Position numbers and translations under genes: made by a program. Below the pieces are notes generated by a model. The model saw only the letters and a list, made by a program, of their open reading frames with translations. It was not told the origin of the DNA and did no database searches. Shown in pieces: positions 51,948 through 59,542 of a stretch of DNA of 64,000 bases. Origin of the DNA: Caldisericum exile AZM16c01. GTDB lineage: Bacteria; Caldisericota; Caldisericia; Caldisericales; Caldisericaceae. Each line of letters starts with the position of its first letter. Position 1 is the first letter of the stretch. Where the stretch lies: contig NC_017096.1 of the NCBI RefSeq assembly GCF_000284335.1, positions 744,001 to 808,000 on the forward strand, given 5' to 3'.

Positions 51948-53041
51948 ATTCTCCTTGAAATTTTAGATAAAAACTTTTCAGAGTAACTCGAGGATTCTTT
52001 GATTTTAGACCGTAAAATATTTTCTATGAATTTTTTATCTTTTTCGTTGATCACGGCTTCAAAATGGGCTAATTTGAGAATCAGAGGATAACCTTTACCT
52101 CTTTCAATTTCTGTAAACAGTAAATGAATAAGTCTGTCAAGAATCTCTTTGCTTTCGTATACAAAGTCTGGAATTTCTACTCTTACTACTTCTTGACCAA
52201 TTTTTAGAAAGAAGAAATAGATTTTATGAGAATAATTCGATAGAAGTTTTTCTGTTGAAGAGAAAATTGAAGTTCGTTGATTGTCTTTCATAATACTATT
52301 CATTAAGTCCGAATCATTTAAACTTAGCAATAACTCATTACTAATATCGTTATTACCTTTTCTTTTAAGGTATAATATCAATGTTTTTATAACTTCCTTA
52401 GATCTTGTGCCGCTTATGTATCCTGCAATAGGCTTTTTAAGTGTGAAAGCTGTAAATATAGGTTTTTCGTATAGATTTATTGCTTTTTTTGTTTCAATTT
52501 TTTTAGACTGTTTCAAGCCCCATAATATTAGAGAACCATCAAAAAGAGCAATATCTGGATTATACATCTCAATACTTTCAGAAAGAAATTCTGCTTCCTT
52601 CAAAAGCATCTTTAGATTAATATCTTGCTCGGCTAAAAAATCTCCTTTTTCATCATAAAGATCATTCTTATTAAAATAAAATTCGGACTTGCTATTTACT
52701 TTGTGACTTGAAGATTTGCCAACTTTTTCAAAAACTGATGCAACATTTATTATATAAAAAGGAAACGGAAGACCTTCATCTATAGTAATTCTTGAACCAT
52801 CAGTTGCAAGTATAGAATAATCTTTTACAAAGTTAGAATTAAAGGTGTACAAAGAAAATTTTTCCTCAAATTTCGCATAGTTATATTCCGGTGGAGATGA
52901 AATTAAATCAAGCAAAGAAAAATCTATGTTGAAAATTTCCTCACTTAGCCTTTCCAATAATTTTTTCTTTTTGTTGTTTTGTTCTACATAATTTTCTGCG
53001 GCACTTCTAATCTGTTTTAAAAATTGGCTATTAAACTTCAT
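51944..53041 (-). CDS. NurA-like nuclease domain protein
   Basis: 365 aa from ATG 53041. NurA-family hallmarks are the acidic-site ATDGSRI (D81) and DIALFDGSLILWG (D168), followed by AGYISGTRSKEVIKTL; NurA is a 5'-3' nuclease that works with HerA in end resection. No herA is visible in the window. The longer ORF starting at 53056 is rejected: those extra codons overlay a TATAAT box, and the true promoter puts transcription start next to ATG 53041 with no SD. It is convergent with ispG. Confidence 0.82.
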   Translation of the reverse strand: MKFNSQFLKQIRSAAENYVEQNNKKKKLLERLSEEIFNIDFSLLDLISSPPEYNYAKFEEKFSLYTFNSNFVKDYSILATDGSRITIDEGLPFPFYIINVASVFEKVGKSSSHKVNSKSEFYFNKNDLYDEKGDFLAEQDINLKMLLKEAEFLSESIEMYNPDIALFDGSLILWGLKQSKKIETKKAINLYEKPIFTAFTLKKPIAGYISGTRSKEVIKTLILYLKRKGNNDISNELLLSLNDSDLMNSIMKDNQRTSIFSSTEKLLSNYSHKIYFFFLKIGQEVVRVEIPDFVYESKEILDRLIHLLFTEIERGKGYPLILKLAHFEAVINEKDKKFIENILRSKIKESSSYSEKFLSKISRRI

Positions 53042-53047
53042 ATTCAC

Positions 53048-53075
53048 ATTATACATTTCTTTTCAAAAGAATCAA
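53048..53075 (-). promoter_or_regulatory. promoter for nurA (predicted leaderless)
   Basis: On the minus strand, TTGATT (53075-53070), 16-nt spacer, TATAAT (53053-53048), then 6 nt to ATG 53041. It interlocks with the divergent promoter for the DUF401 gene. Confidence 0.7.
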
Positions 53076-53088
53076 AAATTGATATAAT
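53060..53088 (+). promoter_or_regulatory. promoter for the DUF401 gene (predicted leaderless)
   Basis: TTTTCA (53060-53065), 17-nt spacer, extended -10 TGATATAAT with TATAAT at 53083-53088, then 8 nt to ATG 53097. No SD. The core elements overlap the nurA promoter, so the two should not be occupied at once. Confidence 0.65.
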
Positions 53089-53096
53089 CGTTTTGT

Positions 53097-54317
53097 ATGA
53101 AAGACTTAGTTTTTCTGATTTTTGCGCTTGTTTTAGTAGGCATTTTTGTCCGGTTAAAGATTAACATTGCAATTTCTATTTTCCTTACAGCAATTATTAC
53201 ATCTCTATTTAAAGGTTTGGGCTTTTTCGCAGTTTTACATCTCATGTTGAAGACCTTAATGCACGTTGATACTATAAACATGATTTTTGTTATAATCATT
53301 GTTACTTACCTTGGGGAACTTTTAAAGACCTCTTACTTATTATCGGACATTACCTCTGATTTCAAGAAAATACTCTCACCAAAGGCTTTTCTTCCACTGT
53401 TTTCCCTTGTGGTAGGACTATTGCCAATGCCAGGTGGTGCGCTTGTTTCTGCACCGATGGTCGAAGAAGGAGCAAGCGATGTTGAAATTTATCCGAATGA
53501 AAAAGCGTTGTTAAATTTTTGGTTCAGACATGTTTGGGAACCAATTTCGCCTCTTTATCCAGAATTCTTATTAGGTGTTTCTATTCTTGGTACAACAATC
53601 GGTAAAGTAATTTCAATTCAGTGGCCAATTTCTTTAGGCATGCTTCTTTCCGGCATTGTATTCATCATACCATTGATCAAAAGTGATACAAAACCTAAGG
53701 ATCGAATAAGTTTGTTCCTTGCGTTGGATATAGCGAAAAATTTATCAACAATTATTTTGATTTTCGTAATGCTATTAATTTTCAAAAAATTACCAAGTTT
53801 TATTGCAATGTTATTTGGCCTTTTGTACTTAGTGATATTGAGAAAGGTTCCGCTTCACACGCTAAAAGTATCTTTTAAGTATAAGAAGGTTTTTGAGTAT
53901 GCGTTTCTCATTTATTCGATTTTCTTTCTTAGAGAAATTGTTACATCGACAAATTTCGCACAGAGTGTTTTCATCGAACTTCAGCAATTAGGAGCGCCTG
54001 AGCATTTAATATTGTTTGCTCTACCATTCTCAATTGGCTTCCTTGCAGGCATTTCTTCTGCTTCAATAGGTATTGCATACCCACTTTTAATGCCCCTTTT
54101 AAAGGTACATAATGTGCTTGTTTCTTCAAATGTGCTTATTGCATATCTCGGTGTTTGGACTGCTTTACTATTTACACCCATGCACCTTTGCCTTTCTCTA
54201 AGCGTAGATTACTTTAAAACCGAGTTTGGCAAGGTCTACAAATTAATGATCAAACCCTTTTTACTATTACTTATAATAACATTATCTTGGTTTTTGTTCC
54301 TAAAATTTAAACCTTGA
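53097..54317 (+). CDS. DUF401 integral membrane protein (ion-transporter superfamily)
   Basis: 406 aa, about ten to eleven hydrophobic segments. The DUF401 signature GLLPMPGGALVSAPMVEEGA is clear, with NFWFRHVWEPISPLYPE after it; in the second half GFLAGISSASIGIAYPLLMP. The family belongs to the ion-transporter clan of anion and organic-acid carriers; substrate unknown. Start has no SD and an extended -10 8 nt upstream. A tRNA gene follows on the same strand. Confidence 0.85.
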   Translation: MKDLVFLIFALVLVGIFVRLKINIAISIFLTAIITSLFKGLGFFAVLHLMLKTLMHVDTINMIFVIIIVTYLGELLKTSYLLSDITSDFKKILSPKAFLPLFSLVVGLLPMPGGALVSAPMVEEGASDVEIYPNEKALLNFWFRHVWEPISPLYPEFLLGVSILGTTIGKVISIQWPISLGMLLSGIVFIIPLIKSDTKPKDRISLFLALDIAKNLSTIILIFVMLLIFKKLPSFIAMLFGLLYLVILRKVPLHTLKVSFKYKKVFEYAFLIYSIFFLREIVTSTNFAQSVFIELQQLGAPEHLILFALPFSIGFLAGISSASIGIAYPLLMPLLKVHNVLVSSNVLIAYLGVWTALLFTPMHLCLSLSVDYFKTEFGKVYKLMIKPFLLLLIITLSWFLFLKFKP

Positions 54318-54342
54318 TTTTTTTAGTGAAATTTGATATTAT
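54314..54342 (+). promoter_or_regulatory. promoter for tRNA-Ser (and probably queD-folE2)
   Basis: TTGATT (54314-54319), 17-nt spacer, TATTAT (54337-54342). It starts in the last codons of the DUF401 gene and would begin a transcript about 6 nt before the tRNA. Confidence 0.55.
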
Positions 54343-54354
54343 TTATATGCATTT

Positions 54355-54445
54355 GGAGAGGTGACCGAGTGGCTTAAGGTGCACGCCTGGAGAGCGTGTG
54401 CGGGTCAAAAGCCTGCCGTGGGTTCAAATCCCACCCTCTCCGCCA
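54355..54445 (+). tRNA. tRNA-Ser (anticodon GGA)
   Basis: Acceptor stem GGAGAGG/CCTCTCC, discriminator G and encoded CCA (54443-54445). Anticodon stem CACGC/GCGTG with loop CT-GGA-GA, anticodon at 54389-54391, reading UCC and UCU codons. The long variable arm (TGCGGG...CCTGCC) is the class II Ser type. T-loop GGTTCAAATC is standard. Confidence 0.97.
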
Positions 54446-54459
54446 TTTTTGGGGGTTAA

Positions 54460-54813
54460 ATGTTTTTTCTTTCAAGAGAGTTTTCGTTTGATGCGGCACA
54501 TCGGGTAATTGACTACAATGGCAAGTGTGAGAAGTTACACGGTCACACATATCATCTTATTGTTACCATAACAGGTGATTTAAAAGAGGATGGTATGGTT
54601 CTTGATTTTTCTATCTTAAAAAAAGTAGTTCAAGAGAAAGTTATCGTGTTCCTCGACCATAAATACCTAAATGATGTTTTTGAAAATCCTACAACAGAAA
54701 TAGTTGCACAATGGATATTTAAGACCTTAGATAATGCTTTTAAAGAATATAATTGCAAGGTCTATGAGATTATACTTTTCGAAGGAGATAATAATAGAGT
54801 GAGTATAAGATGA
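54460..54813 (+). CDS. queD: 6-carboxy-5,6,7,8-tetrahydropterin synthase family (QueD/PTPS)
   Basis: 117 aa. Zn ligands H14 (FSFDAAHR), H27 and H29 (LHGHTY), catalytic Cys23 (GKCEKLHGH), and an FLDHKYLND region with catalytic His and Asp. QueD converts dihydroneopterin triphosphate to 6-carboxytetrahydropterin, toward queuosine; other PTPS forms are possible. GGGGG SD-like run before ATG, 14 nt after the tRNA. It overlaps folE2 by 4 nt, and that enzyme makes its substrate. Confidence 0.9.
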   Translation: MFFLSREFSFDAAHRVIDYNGKCEKLHGHTYHLIVTITGDLKEDGMVLDFSILKKVVQEKVIVFLDHKYLNDVFENPTTEIVAQWIFKTLDNAFKEYNCKVYEIILFEGDNNRVSIR

Positions 54814-55592
54814 AGGATGTGCAAAGCGAGAAGGATAAAAGAAATATATTCATAGAAAAAGTTGGTGTTTCTTCTATAAAGTATCCCATACGCATTATGG
54901 ATAAGCAGAATGGCTTTCAAAATACAGTTGCACTTGTGGATATTTACGTAGACCTACCTTCTGAATATAGAGGTACACACATGAGTAGATTTGTGGAAAT
55001 TCTTAACAAACATAGAAACAACATGTCACTGTCAAACCTGGAAAAGATCCTTGATGACACCAAACAGCAATTAAGGGCAAAAGTTGCACATATAGTGTTA
55101 AGATTTCCATACTTCATTCTTAAGAAGGCACCAATTACAAAAGAGGAAAGTTTCATGGACTACGAATGTGCATTTATTGCTTCAAAAAATGAAAAGTTCG
55201 ATTTTGTGCTTGAAGTAAATGTGCCAGTTCATCTTTTGTGCCCATGTTCAAAGGAAATATCGGATTTTGGGGCACATAATCAGCGAGCAAATATACGTGT
55301 AAAAGTTAAAATGGACAGGCTTGTTTGGATCGAAGAGATTGTAGAGATGGTTGAAAATTCTGCAAGTGCTCCACTTTATGCATTGCTTAAACGTCCTGAC
55401 GAAAAATACATAACTGAAAAGGCATACATGAATCCAAAATTTGTAGAAGACATCGTAAGAGATGTTTCAATTCTTTTTGATAAAGACGAAAGAATCACTT
55501 ACTATGAAATTGAGGCAATAAGTTATGAAAGCATACACAACCACAGTGCGTATGCTTATTTACACAGAGACAAAAACAGTTATAATAAGTGA
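54810..55592 (+). CDS. folE2: GTP cyclohydrolase IB (FolE2)
   Basis: Converts GTP to dihydroneopterin triphosphate, first step to folate and 7-deazaguanine nucleosides. 260 aa. The signature CPCSKEISDFGAHNQR (C144-C146 region) is characteristic of the type IB enzyme, which can work with metals other than Zn. VGVSSIKYPIRIMD starts the T-fold. Next to queD, it supports a queuosine precursor role. The last 33 nt overlap the convergent DUF1461 gene. Confidence 0.93.
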   Translation: MKDVQSEKDKRNIFIEKVGVSSIKYPIRIMDKQNGFQNTVALVDIYVDLPSEYRGTHMSRFVEILNKHRNNMSLSNLEKILDDTKQQLRAKVAHIVLRFPYFILKKAPITKEESFMDYECAFIASKNEKFDFVLEVNVPVHLLCPCSKEISDFGAHNQRANIRVKVKMDRLVWIEEIVEMVENSASAPLYALLKRPDEKYITEKAYMNPKFVEDIVRDVSILFDKDERITYYEIEAISYESIHNHSAYAYLHRDKNSYNK

Positions 55593-56144
55593 TAAAAATA
55601 ATGTTATTCCAAACCAGATATATGCAAGGACCATAAAAACTTTCTCTGGAAAAAGTTTAATAAGAAGAGTAGACGGATCTAAAAGCCAAAAATTGTTTGT
55701 AAAAAGTATTCTGTGAAAAATTATAAAAGCAAAATCGAAGTTAATCAAACTAAATATAACAATTATCGCAACAATTCCCAGTGTTACAATACCTGCCTCT
55801 CTTATAATTATTTTTTTGAGCTCTCTTCTAAAGACCAAAACCGTAACTAACGCAAAGACAAGAATAAGTAAGGCAAGAAGAATCAAAAATTTTACGTCTT
55901 TCATATGAATTTTTTCTATCTCAGACATTTCTTTTATTTCCAATAGAGGCTTTGTGTTAAAAAAGTAATGAATAATAATAGAAACTTTACTTAGATAATC
56001 TTCTTTCTCCATATTATTATAATCCTTTAGATGCAACGTGTCATACAGAAGGGAAAATATTGGTTGGTTTAAAAAAAGTATCCAAAATAAAGGTAAGAGA
56101 ATTAAGATAAGAGTTATGGATATAAGAATTGTTTTTTTAATCAT
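55560..56144 (-). CDS. DUF1461/TIGR01906-family membrane protein
   Basis: 194 aa with four to five hydrophobic segments (near 5-25, 85-110, 115-145, 170-192). The family pattern is seen in the central EIEKIHMKDVKFL and in INFDFAFIIFHRILFTNNFW, LLDPSTLLIKLFPE. Function unknown. Its ATG overlaps the helicase stop by 4 nt. Its 3' end overlaps folE2 by 33 nt. Confidence 0.78.
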   Translation of the reverse strand: MIKKTILISITLILILLPLFWILFLNQPIFSLLYDTLHLKDYNNMEKEDYLSKVSIIIHYFFNTKPLLEIKEMSEIEKIHMKDVKFLILLALLILVFALVTVLVFRRELKKIIIREAGIVTLGIVAIIVIFSLINFDFAFIIFHRILFTNNFWLLDPSTLLIKLFPEKVFMVLAYIWFGITLFLSLIITVFVSV

Positions 56145-58381
56145 GATAATATCTCATATAAAAGCATTATTGCTCCGTTTTTACTTAATGGGTTATTCTC
56201 GTTTCCACATTTTGGAGAGTAAATGCACGAGGGGCACCCATCTTTACAAGGACATGAAGATACGCTCCTTAACGCTTTTTCAAGTAAATCCTCTATCCGA
56301 TCATAAGCCTTTTCTGTTATACCAATACCACCTTCTATTCCGTCGTACAAGAAAATTGTTGTCATTCCCGTATCAGGATGAAGCGGATGCGAAACACCTC
56401 CTATATCGTTTCGATCACACTGAACTACAAGTGGTGTTACACCTACCATAGCATGTTCTGCTGCGTGAATTGCTCCTAGGAAATCTTCAACTTTTTTTAT
56501 TTTGTCGGTTATCTTGTCGTCAATTGTTATCCACAATGCCTTTGTTTTAAATGTAATTTTCGGTAATTCTAACGGCAAGGTTTCTATTTTTCTATCCGTG
56601 AAAAATTGCTTCTTAACAAATCCTCTAATTACTTCCTCAACTGTAACTTCTCCGAAATATGCCTTTACTTTGAAAACATCCTTTTCCTTTAATATGTTAT
56701 CTACCCAAATTGTTTCAATTGAAAGAGAATCTGTGTAATAATCTGTTACTTCTTTTTGTAGGTAAATTTCTCTATTTTCAAGATCCATATTCTTTACGAC
56801 ATATGTTTCACCTAAATGCATGTATACTGCACCTACAAATGCCTCTTCGAGTGCACGGTTTTTTGAAATTCTTTCAATAACTGTATTTGTCTCAACATCA
56901 ATAAGTCTAATGTTATCCTCTCCACTACTTCTAAGACTTACTTGTGAAGCAGGTGATTTCCGACCGTTTAAGAAATATTTGTCGCCCTTTCTTACAAGTA
57001 AACCTCCTCTTTCTAATTCTTGTAGAGTCCATTTTAAATTGTCTCCAAAGTATTCTTTGTCTACGTCCCATTGGATTGGAAGTTCATACGAGGCACATAA
57101 TATATGAGGATTGAGTATATAAGGGTTACTCAAATCTATATTCAGACTTTCAAATTTTCCTCGAAAGAGGTATTCTGGGTCTTTTGTAAAATATTGGTCT
57201 AATGGATTGCTACTTGTAAGGAAAAAAGTAATTGACTCATGAGTTCTTCCGGATCTTCCCGACTGTTGGAAAAGACTAGAAATACTTCCAGGATACCCAA
57301 CTATAACAGTTGCGTCTAATTCACCTATATCTATTCCAAGTTCAAGTGCATTTGTTGCAACTACACACTTTATCTCACCACTTTTGAGCTTTCTTTCAAT
57401 GGTTCTTCTTAACTCTTTCGAGTACCCAGCCCTATATGGAGAGACTGAAAAAGTATTTCCTATTCTTTCTTGGAGAAGTTTTGTCAAAATCTCAACACCT
57501 TGACGAGATTTAACAAAAGCAATGACCGTTTGGTTGTTTTTTAATAGTACCTCGATCAAATTTACAGCCTCTTGTATGATGTTCTTCCTCAGGTTTAGTG
57601 CTTCATTCACAATTGGAGGGTTGTATATCACAAATAGTTTCCCAAATGGTGGATTGAGAGGGCCTTTGATTAATTCAAATTTTTCGCCAACAAGTTTGCT
57701 TGAATATTCAAGTGGATTTTCAAGTGTTGCAGAAGATAAAATGAATTGCGGGTAGCTTCCATAATATGCCAAAAGTCTTCTCAATCTTCTTAACACCATT
57801 GAGAAATGCGATCCAAGTACTCCTGAGTAGTAATGCGCTTCGTCTATAACTACAAATTTCAGATTAATCAAAAATCTACTCCATAATGTATGATTTGGAA
57901 GCAATCCTACGTGAAGTATATCCGGATTTGCTATTACGATTCTACCATGTTTTCTAATGTATTGTCGGTCTTGTGGTGCAGTATCTCCATCATAAGTGAA
58001 CGCCGAAATGTTTGTGAGTTCTGATATTTTTTCTAACTGGTCTTGTGCTAGTGCTTTAGTAGGATAAAGATATAAAGCGGTTGCAATTTCATTCTTACTA
58101 AGTTCGGAAACTATTGGAATATTAAAAGAAAGGGTTTTCCCTGAAGCAGTTGAAGAAGTGATAATTATGTTGAAGCCTTTCTTCAAAAGATTAAATGCTT
58201 CAAGTTGATGTTTGTAGAACCCTAATATTCCTTTTTTCTTAAGTTTTTGTTTTATTTCTTTGTCTATTTCCGAAGGAAAGTCAAAAATCTCGTAGCTTTC
58301 TCTTTCAATATTAAATGTTTTAACAATTTGACCTTTGTACTCTCCACTATACTTTATTTCCCTAAGGATGTAATCGATCAC
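56141..58381 (-). CDS. DEAD/DEAH helicase with C-terminal DUF1998 Zn domain (MrfA/YprA-like)
   Basis: 746 aa. Walker A region SSTASGKT (76-83), DEAH at 180-183 (VVIDEAHYYSG), motif VI QQSGRSGRT. The C-terminal MZB/DUF1998 region has clustered C710, C712, C716, C719 and C725 for Zn. Domain order matches Bacillus MrfA, a 3'-5' DNA helicase in mitomycin C repair, and yeast Hrq1. GTG start 1 nt after tpiA stop. DUF1461 gene follows with a 4-nt overlap. Confidence 0.9.
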   Translation of the reverse strand: MIDYILREIKYSGEYKGQIVKTFNIERESYEIFDFPSEIDKEIKQKLKKKGILGFYKHQLEAFNLLKKGFNIIITSSTASGKTLSFNIPIVSELSKNEIATALYLYPTKALAQDQLEKISELTNISAFTYDGDTAPQDRQYIRKHGRIVIANPDILHVGLLPNHTLWSRFLINLKFVVIDEAHYYSGVLGSHFSMVLRRLRRLLAYYGSYPQFILSSATLENPLEYSSKLVGEKFELIKGPLNPPFGKLFVIYNPPIVNEALNLRKNIIQEAVNLIEVLLKNNQTVIAFVKSRQGVEILTKLLQERIGNTFSVSPYRAGYSKELRRTIERKLKSGEIKCVVATNALELGIDIGELDATVIVGYPGSISSLFQQSGRSGRTHESITFFLTSSNPLDQYFTKDPEYLFRGKFESLNIDLSNPYILNPHILCASYELPIQWDVDKEYFGDNLKWTLQELERGGLLVRKGDKYFLNGRKSPASQVSLRSSGEDNIRLIDVETNTVIERISKNRALEEAFVGAVYMHLGETYVVKNMDLENREIYLQKEVTDYYTDSLSIETIWVDNILKEKDVFKVKAYFGEVTVEEVIRGFVKKQFFTDRKIETLPLELPKITFKTKALWITIDDKITDKIKKVEDFLGAIHAAEHAMVGVTPLVVQCDRNDIGGVSHPLHPDTGMTTIFLYDGIEGGIGITEKAYDRIEDLLEKALRSVSSCPCKDGCPSCIYSPKCGNENNPLSKNGAIMLLYEILS

Positions 58382-58382
58382 T

Positions 58383-59141
58383 TTATTTTAATTTCTTACT
58401 TTTAAGTATTTCGTAAAGTTCAATAAATGTTGAACAGTCAAGACTTGCACCACCAACAAGTCCACCATCTATATTTTCAACTTCTGCGAGACTTCCAAAA
58501 TTATCAACTTTAATACTTCCACCATAAAGTATTGAAATATCGTTAGAACTTTCTCCAAATTTATGAAATAGCAATTCCCGTATAAACTTGTGTACTTCCC
58601 TTGCCTGTTCCGGAGTTGCATTCACCCCTGTTCCAATTGCCCAAACAGGTTCGTATGCAATTATAAAATTATTCGAATTAACTCCATTTAATCCCTGTTC
58701 TATCTGCTCCTTTATAACGCTTTCAGTTTTATTTGATTTTCTTTCCTCTAATGTCTCACCTATGCAAAGTACTGGTACTAATTCGTGGTTTATCGCCGAT
58801 AAAACTTTCTTGTTTATAAGACCGTTATCTTCCTTAAAAATATGCCGTCTTTCTGAATGTCCAATAAGAACATACTTGACTCCAATTTCCTTAAGCATAA
58901 GTGGTGAAATTTCTCCTGTGAAAGCGCCTTTTTCTTCATAGTGCATATTCTGTGCTCCTACCGTTATGGGCATAGATCTTACAGTTTTCGCAAAACTTTC
59001 CAACGCTGTAAATGGAGGAAATACTCCAATTTCAAATTTTTCATTATACTCAACATAACCTTTTAGACAGTCTGCATATTCTAATGTCTCTTTTATGGTT
59101 TTGTGCATCTTCCAATTACCAAAAAGGAAATATTTTTTCAT
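58383..59141 (-). CDS. tpiA: triosephosphate isomerase
   Basis: 252 aa. Active site Lys11 (FGNWKMHKT), His95 (LIGHSERR), Glu164 (AYEPVWAIGTG), and phosphate loop LYGGSIKV. Normally found with gapA-pgk in related bacteria; here it stands alone, in a run with cdd and a helicase. SD GAGGAGGGG. Confidence 0.97.
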   Translation of the reverse strand: MKKYFLFGNWKMHKTIKETLEYADCLKGYVEYNEKFEIGVFPPFTALESFAKTVRSMPITVGAQNMHYEEKGAFTGEISPLMLKEIGVKYVLIGHSERRHIFKEDNGLINKKVLSAINHELVPVLCIGETLEERKSNKTESVIKEQIEQGLNGVNSNNFIIAYEPVWAIGTGVNATPEQAREVHKFIRELLFHKFGESSNDISILYGGSIKVDNFGSLAEVENIDGGLVGGASLDCSTFIELYEILKSKKLK

Positions 59142-59143
59142 GT

Positions 59144-59542
59144 TTACCCCTCCTCAAGTTTTTCTTTTAAAAAAGGAAATGGTAAGAGTTCTCTTATATT
59201 TGTCTCAATGATTGTTCCCTTCTCATTTACAAGAAAAATTGGGAGATCATTTGAAAATTCCGAAATCACTTGCCTACAGATTCCACAAGGAGGAGAAGGT
59301 TCTTCTGTTTTTGTTGCAACAATCAATAATTCAAATTCACGTTCTCCTTCACTTATTGCTTTAAAGATTGCAACTCTTTCTGCGCATATACTTGCCCCAT
59401 AACTCGAATTTTCAACATTGCAGCCAGTAAAAATTTTACCACTTTTTGTTAGAAGAGCAGCCCCCACTTTGAATTTTGAATATGGAGCATACGCACTGTC
59501 CATTGCCTCAATTGCTTTTTTAATTATTTCATTCCTATTCAT
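59144..59542 (-). CDS. cdd: cytidine deaminase
   Basis: Deaminates cytidine and deoxycytidine. 132 aa from ATG 59542. YAPYSKFKVGAALL, GCNVENSSYGASICAERVAIFKA (CAE catalytic motif), PPCGICRQVISEF (Cys ligands). GAAGGTG 6-7 nt before ATG 59542 is the SD; an in-frame GTG at 59551 is less likely. It overlaps the corC stop. Usual gene order here would be ybeY-dgkA-cdd-era; dgkA and era are missing. Confidence 0.95.
   Translation of the reverse strand: MNRNEIIKKAIEAMDSAYAPYSKFKVGAALLTKSGKIFTGCNVENSSYGASICAERVAIFKAISEGEREFELLIVATKTEEPSPPCGICRQVISEFSNDLPIFLVNEKGTIIETNIRELLPFPFLKEKLEEG

Noticed and set aside
53042-53056. Longer NurA start (five extra residues from ATG 53056)
   Set aside because: Those codons coincide with the TATAAT of its promoter; the transcript would begin after them.
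55525-55716. Short plus-strand gene after folE2
   Set aside because: It lies antisense to the DUF1461 gene, lacks an SD and has no recognisable motif.
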